The notes under the pieces were generated by a model. It did no database searches. It saw only the letters and a list, made by a program, of their open reading frames with translations, and was not told the DNA's origin. Shown here one piece after another: positions 8,358-15,781 of a DNA stretch of 64,000 nt. Within the stretch, counting starts at the first letter, position 1; each line of letters starts with the position of its first letter. Source of the DNA: Gammaproteobacteria bacterium (lineage in GTDB: Bacteria > Pseudomonadota > Gammaproteobacteria > HK1); contig WLWT01000001.1 of the NCBI GenBank assembly GCA_012103455.1, positions 496,001-560,000 of the forward strand. The letters run 5' to 3'. The translations under genes were made by a program, and so were the position numbers.

Positions 8358-10409
8358 TTAGGCGTGAAAGAGCTTCGTTATCGGCGTATCCGCCTGATGG
8401 TCAGCGAAATAAGCGGTTAGATCGACAGCGCCATGGCCAGACCATGAGCCAGTCGGCAGATGCGGCCGATTGTGGGCAAGAGCGAGGAATTTCTCGCCCG
8501 TTCGAATAAGAAGATTGCGCTCCATGAGCTGGTCGAGAACGGGCAATACGTGGGCTTGCCACTCAACCGGTTCATCCATTTCCAGTTGCACTTTACGTAG
8601 CAATCCGTTGCGCGCTTGAGCGGAATCGCAACTGCGGTAAACGGCTGCTTCCAGGCCATCTAGCTGATGCACGCCGCGAGTGGCGCAGCGGCGCGTATCT
8701 TCGATGCGCAACCCATCATCGGTTAACGTCATTTCAAGCCGTGCTCCATCGTGTTCCCATTCTCGCTGCCACACCCGAATTGCTTCATCGAGACGTTCGC
8801 GACCGGGGCGTTCCGGATCCGGGCGGGGCCGCAGTTCTTTTCCAACCGTCTCAAACGAGTAGCTGAGTTCGGCCAGCTGCTTGGCAGTGACCGGGTAGAT
8901 ATACCGGCTGAGCCGGGAAGGCTCAAGTACCAGACCAAACTCTCCAGCGCGCTCATAGTACGGACTGAACCTGTGCCATTCGATGTCGCCAACGCCCCGT
9001 GGCGGACATAAATGAGAGAGCAAGGGAACGAGGTCCGCCATCTCGGCATACCAGTGATCTTCGTCGTCCGGCAAACCGCTCAGGACGAACCATGTAACGT
9101 ATATGCCGAATTCCCGCGCCCATTTGAGCAATTGAATATTCGTTGCTACCCGGTTGCCTTTTGCCATTCGTTGCAGCGGATCGTCGTGCAAGCTTTCGAT
9201 GCCGGGTTGAATGGCGTGGACGCCTGCCGCTCGAAGCGCGCGGAGTTGTTCCCGGCTGAGATTGGCTTTGGTTTCGTAGAAAATAACGTAAGGATCAGCG
9301 CGTTGGCTGAATTGGGGTAGCACCGAATCGAAGAACTTCATATCCAGTATGTTATCGACGGCGGCAAAACGCCGCATCGAGTATTGTTCGGCGAGCGTGT
9401 CAAACTCGGCAATGACCCGGCCGGGAGATTTAGAGCGAAACCCCATGCCGGTGCCGTTAAGCCCACAGAATGTGCAGTGCGAACGGGCCCCCCACCAGCA
9501 GCCGCGCGATGTTTCGATCAACAAGCTGGGTTCGATGTAGTGGGCGATATCAAGCTGGTGCAGTTGATCGAAGTAGTCACTCAGATCAGGTACGGGTGTG
9601 GCGTCGAGATCATTAACCAGTCCTCTGACGACGGGCGCACGTAACCCCTGCACCTGGGAACGAGCATAAACACCGACAGGAACCTGCTGGGCATTCAAAT
9701 TCCGGCCGTGTTCGAGAACGGTTTGACACAGCTTCGGAAATGAGAAATCGGCCTCGCCGGAGACGACGAAATCGAGCCATGGAAAACACTCAATGTTGGC
9801 GCGTCCCATCGGCCCTTCGCAATTACTGCCGCCAATGACGGTGATAATGTCCGGATCGAGTTCACGCACGCGCCGCAATAGGGCCAGCGATGCGCAGTGT
9901 TGCTGAAAAACGGAGCTGCACCCGACGATGCGTGGGCCCCGAGAGACGATTTCCGTGGCGGCAGTGTCAATGAGTTTGTCTGCATTGTCACGGATCTGCG
10001 AAGCGACCCGCGCCAAATCGTTGTCTTCGAGCAGCATATATATCGCTTCGTGCGCTCCGATGTGACTCCAACGTGATCGCAGGAGTGCTAAAGCGAGTTC
10101 GAAATATCCCTCGTCGTCGCGGCTTGCATCTGGAAATGCTGCGCGGGCAAAGGTCCACTCCCCAAGAAGCAGTGGTGCAAAGATTCCTACATAGAGGTTA
10201 CGCGGCAGGCCGATGGCCTGCGCATGTCTCAGGTTCAGGTATCCAACCGATGTAGAGATCCCATCCCGGCTCAAAGCAGCCTTGAGTACGCTCACACCGA
10301 GCGCGGGATGTTCAGGCGGCGCATACGGAGGGACTACAAGATGCACAAGGCTATCGGGCGCCTTGACTCCGATGTTGCTGCTGGCGGACTCCACAATGGT
10401 TAATTCCAT
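8358..10409 (-). CDS. RiPP maturation B12-binding radical SAM C-methyltransferase (PoyB/PoyC type)
   Basis: 683 residues. The N-terminal ~230 residues form a B12-binding domain (GCSSVFQQHCASLALLRR, ITVIGGSNCEG, FVVSGEAD). The radical SAM domain has the C304-x7-C312-x2-C315 spacing typical of the RiPP rSAM 1 family, in RGCWWGARSHCTFCGLNG. A C-terminal domain (~550-683) contains DTRRCA and YRSCDSAQ, also found in the other two cluster members. PoyB and PoyC of the polytheonamide pathway belong to this family and methylate unactivated carbons (Thr1, Val, Ile and others). This is the only intact one fully inside the window. It starts 12 bp after the precursor stop. Confidence 0.9.
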   Translation of the reverse strand: MELTIVESASSNIGVKAPDSLVHLVVPPYAPPEHPALGVSVLKAALSRDGISTSVGYLNLRHAQAIGLPRNLYVGIFAPLLLGEWTFARAAFPDASRDDEGYFELALALLRSRWSHIGAHEAIYMLLEDNDLARVASQIRDNADKLIDTAATEIVSRGPRIVGCSSVFQQHCASLALLRRVRELDPDIITVIGGSNCEGPMGRANIECFPWLDFVVSGEADFSFPKLCQTVLEHGRNLNAQQVPVGVYARSQVQGLRAPVVRGLVNDLDATPVPDLSDYFDQLHQLDIAHYIEPSLLIETSRGCWWGARSHCTFCGLNGTGMGFRSKSPGRVIAEFDTLAEQYSMRRFAAVDNILDMKFFDSVLPQFSQRADPYVIFYETKANLSREQLRALRAAGVHAIQPGIESLHDDPLQRMAKGNRVATNIQLLKWAREFGIYVTWFVLSGLPDDEDHWYAEMADLVPLLSHLCPPRGVGDIEWHRFSPYYERAGEFGLVLEPSRLSRYIYPVTAKQLAELSYSFETVGKELRPRPDPERPGRERLDEAIRVWQREWEHDGARLEMTLTDDGLRIEDTRRCATRGVHQLDGLEAAVYRSCDSAQARNGLLRKVQLEMDEPVEWQAHVLPVLDQLMERNLLIRTGEKFLALAHNRPHLPTGSWSGHGAVDLTAYFADHQADTPITKLFHA

Positions 10410-10421
10410 AAAGGGTTAGCT

Positions 10422-10865
10422 CTAGCCGACGTTGGCGTTGGCCACAGCGTTGGCGTTCGCGCCCGCGTTGGCATTGGCACCGGCGTTGGCATTAGCACCG
10501 GTATTCGCGACAGCGACCACGGCAGCGCCAATCACCACTACGATACCGATAGTCTGCGGAGCGACCGCTTCCATGTCACTCTCGTTGATGACCTCCGACA
10601 GTGCGATGTCTTTCGGATTGCGCGGCAGTACAAGATGGAATTGGCTCGCACTTTCCTCGTGCACATCAACCTTGAGGTCGGATGGCAATTCGATTCCAGG
10701 GTCTATTTGGTGCAGCTCTTCAGTGAGCACCGCCTTGGTATCGTTCATCAACCGGGCTTTGAAGCTCGGATCACGCCAAGCCTTAGCTATGATGCGAGCT
10801 TCCATATCTTTACGCGTCAGTACCTGACGTTGCGGTTTTGGGAATGCAGGTCTTTGGTCAGCCAT
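10422..10865 (-). CDS. Proteusin precursor peptide with NHLP leader, polytheonamide-like core
   Basis: 147 residues. Residues ~17-104 form a nitrile-hydratase-alpha-like (NHLP) leader: EARIIAKAWRDPSFKARLM, then FHLVLPRNP. The predicted core begins at Thr105 after VAPQ and is 43 residues long. Its first half is hydrophobic (TIGIVVVIGAAVVAV); its second half is built from GANANA-type repeats. Asn sits at core positions 17, 21, 23, 27, 29, 33, 35, 39 and 41, so it forms two series with a strict six-residue period, all at odd positions. The start of the core and its ANTGA segment resemble polytheonamide as I recall it. AGGAGAGG lies upstream of the ATG. It sits between two C-methyltransferase genes. 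The exact cleavage site is inferred. Confidence 0.93.
   Translation of the reverse strand: MADQRPAFPKPQRQVLTRKDMEARIIAKAWRDPSFKARLMNDTKAVLTEELHQIDPGIELPSDLKVDVHEESASQFHLVLPRNPKDIALSEVINESDMEAVAPQTIGIVVVIGAAVVAVANTGANANAGANANAGANANAVANANVG
10436..10500 (-). repeat. 18-bp repeats encoding the GANANA units of the core
   Basis: The coding DNA for the C-terminal half of the core consists of imperfect 18-bp units (GTTGGCATTGGCACCGGC type on the plus strand). Each encodes Gly-Ala-Asn-Ala-Asn-Ala, that is one turn's worth of residues for a beta-6.3 helix. The units differ only at third positions and one Gly/Val exchange. Such repeats could expand or contract and so change core length in helix turns. 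Confidence 0.75.
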
Positions 10866-10892
10866 TTATACACCTCTCCTGGTAGTGTGAAA

Positions 10893-12955
10893 TTATGCAA
10901 CGTCGTTGCTGGCAACGGACGTGTGCACGCTCGAACGAAACAACCGGTGCAACGGTACGTCACCCGGTACAACATCTTCGGGCTCCTCGCGGCGGCGGCC
11001 GGCCAACAGAGCGAGGCCACCCGGATATTGTTCGAATCCACGGTAAGGCCTGGCGGGCTCATCGGTCGCCAGGCTGAGCAACCGGTCGCCGAATCGGGCG
11101 AGGATCTTCAGCGCTTGCAACCGTTCCACAGATAACCGCAGTTCTGCTTCGAGGGTTTGCCCACCACTTTTTCTGACCGTACGCAGGAGCGCAGCCATGG
11201 TTTTGGATGAGTCGCATGCCCGGTAAACCTGTGCATCGACACCAACCAATTCCATCGACGGCTCAACCGCGCACGGCCGGGTATCTCGAATCTCGATACT
11301 GATCCCGGCATCACGCATAGAAAGCTGCGGGGCCGTGTTAGCGCAAGCAGGCAATGCGCCTGAGCGCTGATCGAGCCAACTACGCCCCCATTCCGCGATC
11401 ACGGTGTGTAAGCGCTGGGGATACCAGGCATCTGCCACAATATCGACAAAGAAGTACGCCTGCCGGGCGACATCGCGCTCGCTCAGCGGATAAACATGCG
11501 CATAAGCCCAATACGGACGCAACTGCAAACCATGCGCATCGGCTTCGTTGAAGTAAGGGCTGAAGCGGTCATAGCGGATGGTGGTGACGCCCACGCCAGC
11601 CGGCGCTTGCAGATGGGCGATAAGCGGCAACCAGTCCGCCACCTCTTCATACCACTCCGGGCTATCGCCCGGTGCGCCGTAAAGATGATTCCAGATGACC
11701 CAGATCCCATAAGTGCGCGCCCACTGTAAGAAGCTGGACGTTCATACAAACCGACGTGCCTTTCTTCAATAGCGCCAGCAAGTCATCGTGCAAGGCTTCT
11801 ATGCCTGGTTGAATCCAGCATACGCCCGCATCCGCAAGCTGCTGAACTTGGGCACGCGACAGATTCGCTTTGGTCTCGTAGAAGACAGACAATCCGCCTA
11901 GATCGGTGAGCGCAGGTATGGCCGTGGAGAAATACCGATTGTCCAATATATTATCGACGCCCATAAAGCGGCTTATCCCGTGGCGGTCGCGCAGCGCCGC
12001 GATTTCTTCAACGACCCGCGGCTGCGATTTGGAGCGAAACGCCATGCCCGCACCGTTCAAACCACAGAAGGTACAGTGGTGTTTTTGACCCCACCAACAG
12101 CCGCGCGATGATTCGAATGGAATACACGGGATGATGCGGCTGCACAGGGATGAACTCTCCAACTCCGCAAAGTAGTCATCGAAGGACGGAATGGGCAACG
12201 TATCTAAATCCTGCACGATAGCCCGGGCTTCCGCACTTCGCGTCACACCGCGTCTGAATACCGGTGCATATACGCCCGCAGGGACGTGGGGCGCGGGCAG
12301 ATCCCGACCCTGGTCCAGGATCAAGTGGCACAGGCCGGGTAATAAGTGATCGGCCTCACCGGAGACGACGAAATCTACCCACGGATAGCGCTCGTGCGCG
12401 ACCGCACCCATGGCGCCTTCGCAGTTGGCACCGCCAAGCATGGTGATGATGTCCGGGTCCAGTTCACGGATACGGCGCAATAATGCCAGCGACGCGCATT
12501 GCTGCTGGAAAACTGAACTACAGCCTACGATCCTGGGTTTGCCTGCAACGATATTGGAGGCGATTTCGTCAATGAAGCGGACAGCTTCCGCCCGCAACTC
12601 GCGGATCTCCGTTGCAAAGCCCGGCCAGCCACTAAAATATGGAGCGAGCGTTTCGATATATTCTCCGCCAGGCGGCGCTGCGTCGCGAAAAGCAGCCTCA
12701 GCGAACGTCCATTCGCCGACCTGAAGCGTAATATCCGAGTGGTTGACACGTTCGTAAGCAGCCAACCCTATGCGCTCGGCAAATCGGATGTTCGGATAAA
12801 CGCCACCGGCATCGACGCCCTCGGCACGCAGGCACGCGATGAGCGTACCGAGTGCAATCGACGCCCTCGGCACGCAGGCACGCGATGAGCGTACCGAGTG
12901 CAATCGAAGGCCGCTCTACAGCCACAAACGGCATTTGAACCAGCGTGACGCTCAA
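10893..12955 (-). pseudogene. RiPP maturation B12-radical SAM C-methyltransferase, broken by two frameshifts
   Basis: The parts together give a protein close in length to its intact paralogue: N-terminus SVTLVQMPFVAVERPSIALG, B12 domain with CSSVFQQQCASLALLRR and GGANCEG, the radical SAM motif RGCWWGQKHHCTFCGLNG, and the C-terminal DTRPCA and YRACDSSK blocks. Two lesions break it. A perfect 46-bp tandem duplication (12811-12856 and 12857-12902) shifts the frame near codon 33. One extra base near 11729, in QLL/QWARTYGIW, shifts it again. Everything between is well conserved, so the damage is recent or the bases are wrong in this assembly. It is the first gene of the proteusin operon, 27 bp ahead of the precursor. 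Confidence 0.85.
12811..12902. repeat. Perfect 46-bp tandem duplication
   Basis: Two identical direct copies of 46 bp (12811-12856 and 12857-12902) lie inside the 5' part of the B12 radical SAM gene. They duplicate the codons for SIALGTLIACLRAEGVD. As 46 is not a multiple of three, the second copy throws the frame. Removing one copy restores a continuous reading frame that aligns with the paralogue at 8358-10409. Confidence 0.9.
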
Positions 12956-13073
12956 CTCATACTCCTGTATATGCGACGTATCAGCCCCGGCAGTGTCGAT
13001 GTAACCAAACCCTAGCCAACTGCAGGTCTGCTTATGCGCTTATCCGAGCAGACATTTTTTGGCCGGGAAATTT

Positions 13074-13088
13074 AGAAATCTAATTTCT
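13074..13088. promoter_or_regulatory. Dyad at the predicted transcription start, possible operator
   Basis: AGAAAT-CTA-ATTTCT is a perfect 6-bp inverted repeat with a 3-bp spacer. It lies 7-21 bp downstream of the predicted -10 box, a place where a repressor would block transcription. It is AT-rich and could also arise by chance; no regulator gene lies next to it. Confidence 0.3.
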
Positions 13089-13095
13089 GTCGACT

Positions 13096-13124
13096 AGGAT
13101 ATAAGTGTGATTATGGACTGTCAA
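13096..13124 (-). promoter_or_regulatory. Candidate sigma-70 promoter of the proteusin operon
   Basis: On the minus strand, TTGACA (13124-13119) is followed after exactly 17 bp by TATCCT (13101-13096). This is a perfect -35 and a four-of-six -10 box. Transcription would begin around 13088-13090, leaving a leader of about 130 nt before the radical SAM start at 12955. An inverted repeat overlaps the expected start site. Confidence 0.55.
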
Positions 13125-13275
13125 GCTTCAATGCGGCACAGCGCGCCGCGCGCTCGAAATGACGCGAACGAATGGGGCAAAGCATAGAAATAGCGTTCTC
13201 GACATAAAGCAATCGAATGATAAATATTTATAGAATCAAGGAGTTATAGGACAGAGTGCTCTTTCATTCTACTAG

Positions 13276-13419
13276 AGGGCGCCTGCTAAAAATAGTCATT
13301 TTTTCGTGAGTGCAAGGAAGCACCGCGCGCGCAACCGCAGTGTATAGGTGATACCTGAGGATTCGAGCACGGCGCTGACGCCGCAATCGCGGAAAAAGTG
13401 CATTTGTTAGAGGCGCCCT
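13276..13419. mobile_element. MITE copy 1 (about 144 bp)
   Basis: A short non-coding element with terminal inverted repeats (left AGGGCGCCTGCTAAAAAT, right ending TTAGAGGCGCCCT). Interior landmarks are GTGAGTGCAAGGAAGCACCG, a GCAGTGTATAGGTGAT segment and GACGCCGCAATCGCGG. It is shared with the copies at 23055, 32022, 54394 and 59799. It lies between the proteusin operon promoter and the aminotransferase gene. The rest of this 525-bp intergenic stretch holds the promoter but no gene that I can see. Confidence 0.85.
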
Positions 13420-13480
13420 AGAATTGAGCCCGGTGCTCACAAGCTTGGCCGTAGCCATCACATAACTCCTGCGCCGGTGA

Positions 13481-14749
13481 TCAACACTGCGCAGCCACTC
13501 GCCTGCGCAACGATACAACCTGTACACAAGCACAAAACACTTCCATCGCCTGGGTGACTTCCTCGACGCTCGGCATGGTCGGCGCTATGCGGACGTTGCG
13601 ATCGCGTGGATCGCGGCCATAAGGAAACGTAGAACCGGCCGGCACCAACGCCACCCCGGCTTCCCCGGTGAGGCGAACCACTGCCGCCGCGTTACCGTCT
13701 TCTAGATCGGCGCTTATAAAATAACCGCCCTTAGGTGCCGTCCACGTGGCCATGCCGGTGCCGCCCAAGCGCGCTTGCAACACCCCGTGGGCAGCGGCGA
13801 ACTTGGGCCGGATGAGGGCCGCGTGCTTTTCCATATGCGCCGCCAAGCCATCCATGCCGCCGAGGAATTTAACGTGACGCAGTTGGGTAATCTTGTCCGG
13901 TCCGATAGTGGCAAAAGACATCTTACGGGCGATATCGGCGATATTGTCCGGCGATGCAGCCAGTGCGGCCAGGCCAGCGCCGGCGTAGGTGATCTTGGAG
14001 GTGGAGGCGAATAAGTACGGGCGATCGCCGTTACCGGCTGCGGTACATGCTTTGAAGATATGCTTGACGATCGGACGCTCGTCGCTTAAGTGATGCACGG
14101 CATATGCATCGTCCCACATGATGCGAAAATCCGGTGCCGCACAGGACATATTGGCCAGGCGCTCCACTACGGCATCGGCATAAACAGCGCCAGTGGGATT
14201 GGAATATTTTGGTACACACCACATACCTTTGACCGACGGATCATCGCCGGCTAGCTTTTCAACGGCGTCCATGTCCGGCCCGTCTGCGTGCATATCGACG
14301 GGCAGCATCTCGATACCGAGCTTCGCGCAGATGGCGAAATGGCGGTCATAACCGGGCGCCGGACAGATGAACTTGACGCCGGCGCCATCCCGTCCCCAGG
14401 GGCCGGCGCCGCCGGGTACGCCCGCCAGCACAGCGCCAACAAGCGTGTCATGCATCAACGTCAGGCTGGAATTGCCGGCGACGATGGTGTGCTCTGGCGG
14501 CATTTCCAGATAAGCGCCCATCAGCCGTTTGGCCTCTGGAATGCCCGTTCCTAATCCGTAATTGCGGTAGTCACCGCCCTCGCCTACGCACGCCCCGGGC
14601 GACATATTAGCCAGCAACTCATCGCTTAAGTCGAGTTGTTCCGGCGCCGGTTTGCCGCGGGTCATATCGATGGTGTGATTACGGCGAAGGCTATCCAGAT
14701 GCCGCTCCGCGGCCGCCAATGCATCCGCCGGTGGCGTTGCCTCAATCAT
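13481..14749 (-). CDS. Type Ic PLP-dependent aspartate-type aminotransferase
   Basis: 422 residues matching the type Ic aminotransferase family (Asp_aminotransf, PF12897): TRGKPAPEQLDLS at the N-terminus, RNYGLGTGIPEAKRLM, the KYSNPTG motif, WDDAYAVHHL and the PLP lysine in ASTSKITYAGAG. It would transfer amino groups between aspartate-like donors and 2-oxo acids in the cytoplasm. The last ~15 residues (VVSLRRRVAAQC) look atypical and may be a short read-through extension towards the MITE. It is probably the last gene of a minus-strand run following the SDR. Confidence 0.85.
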   Translation of the reverse strand: MIEATPPADALAAAERHLDSLRRNHTIDMTRGKPAPEQLDLSDELLANMSPGACVGEGGDYRNYGLGTGIPEAKRLMGAYLEMPPEHTIVAGNSSLTLMHDTLVGAVLAGVPGGAGPWGRDGAGVKFICPAPGYDRHFAICAKLGIEMLPVDMHADGPDMDAVEKLAGDDPSVKGMWCVPKYSNPTGAVYADAVVERLANMSCAAPDFRIMWDDAYAVHHLSDERPIVKHIFKACTAAGNGDRPYLFASTSKITYAGAGLAALAASPDNIADIARKMSFATIGPDKITQLRHVKFLGGMDGLAAHMEKHAALIRPKFAAAHGVLQARLGGTGMATWTAPKGGYFISADLEDGNAAAVVRLTGEAGVALVPAGSTFPYGRDPRDRNVRIAPTMPSVEEVTQAMEVFCACVQVVSLRRRVAAQC

Positions 14750-14776
14750 AAGTCACGTGCTCCGAAGATAGAGTTG

Positions 14777-15511
14777 CTACGGCCGCCCGCCCGCCACGCG
14801 GATATTGGCACCAGCCACATGGCGTGCGCCCTCAGAGGCCAGCCACACGATCGCCTCCGCCACTTCCTCCGGCTCCGCCGGGCGGCCCAGGGGCAGCTTT
14901 GGGCCCATCTCGCCCAATTTGTCCCCGGGCATATCGGTGCGGGTCAAACCGGGACTGACGGCGTTCACCCGAATGCCCTGCGCGACCAATTCCTGCGACG
15001 CGCCGATGGTGAAGCTATTGACAGCACCTTTGCTCAGCGCGTAGTGCACACCATCACCCGGATTGCCGATATACGCCGAGCCCGAGGAGAGGTTGACGAT
15101 GGCACCCCCCTTACCGCCGTGGCGGGTAGACATGCGGCGTATAGCCGCCTGGGCGCATAGCACCACGCCTATAACGTTGATATCCAAGATAGCCCGCAGA
15201 TCCGCCAGCTTGAGGTCCTCAACCCGCGCCCGCGGGCTGCTGATCCCGGCGTTGTTGATCAAGACGTCCAAAGCGCCCAGTTGCTCATCAACGGCGCTGA
15301 ACAACTGTTCAACATCGTCTGCTTGACTGACATCTGCCTGCACAGCAATAGCCTTACCGCCACTGGCTTCGATGCTCGCCACCACGGTGCGGGCGGTATC
15401 CGCGTTGTGTTGATAGTTCACGCAAACGGCGTCACCGCCGGCTGCGAACATACGCGCTGCAGCGGCGCCGATGCCGCGGCTGGCGCCAGTGATCAGGACT
15501 ACTCGGGACAT
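14777..15511 (-). CDS. Short-chain dehydrogenase/reductase (SDR, FabG-like)
   Basis: 244 residues, normal for a classical SDR. The cofactor motif TGASRGIG is at the N-terminus, NNAG in the middle, and the catalytic Ser-Tyr-Lys appears as NLSSGSAY...Y-A-L-S-K. The substrate cannot be read from the sequence. It follows the MoaD-like gene and the molybdenum hydroxylase on the same strand, so it may serve the same oxidation pathway. Confidence 0.85.
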   Translation of the reverse strand: MSRVVLITGASRGIGAAAARMFAAGGDAVCVNYQHNADTARTVVASIEASGGKAIAVQADVSQADDVEQLFSAVDEQLGALDVLINNAGISSPRARVEDLKLADLRAILDINVIGVVLCAQAAIRRMSTRHGGKGGAIVNLSSGSAYIGNPGDGVHYALSKGAVNSFTIGASQELVAQGIRVNAVSPGLTRTDMPGDKLGEMGPKLPLGRPAEPEEVAEAIVWLASEGARHVAGANIRVAGGRP

Positions 15512-15528
15512 ATAACTTAGGTGCGCGC

Positions 15529-15774
15529 TCAGCCGCCGCCGATCTTCGGCATCAGGCTGACCTCGGCACCCTCGGGAATGGGTTCGAACCAGGTGTCTTG
15601 AAAGATCTCACCGTCGATGGCGACGGCGAGACCCTCATCCAAATGCGGTGCGAGCGGCGGATAACGTGCGGCCAATTCACGTAGAAGCGCGCGTATATCA
15701 CGCGCCTCCACCTCGACCTCGAGCAGGCCGCCGGTGTACTGACCCAGCGTGCTGGTCAGGGTCACCCGTGCCAC
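15529..15774 (-). CDS. MoaD/ThiS-family small protein
   Basis: About 81 residues of ubiquitin-like fold, ending in the activatable KIGGG tail with PEGAEVSLMP before it, as in MoaD and ThiS sulfur carriers. I chose GTG 15774 (VARVTLTSTLGQ); a longer frame to 15810 would overlap the hydroxylase gene. The hydroxylase stop is 7 nt upstream. Beside a molybdenum hydroxylase, a role in molybdopterin synthesis or sulfuration is reasonable, but this is inference. Confidence 0.75.
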   Translation of the reverse strand: MARVTLTSTLGQYTGGLLEVEVEARDIRALLRELAARYPPLAPHLDEGLAVAIDGEIFQDTWFEPIPEGAEVSLMPKIGGG

Positions 15775-15781
15775 GTAGCCG

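Noticed and set aside
10893..12955. Two separate radical SAM genes
   Set aside because: The two long frames are consecutive halves of one protein; the N-terminal half has the B12 and radical SAM domains and the C-terminal half the family tail, and they join by a one-base correction.
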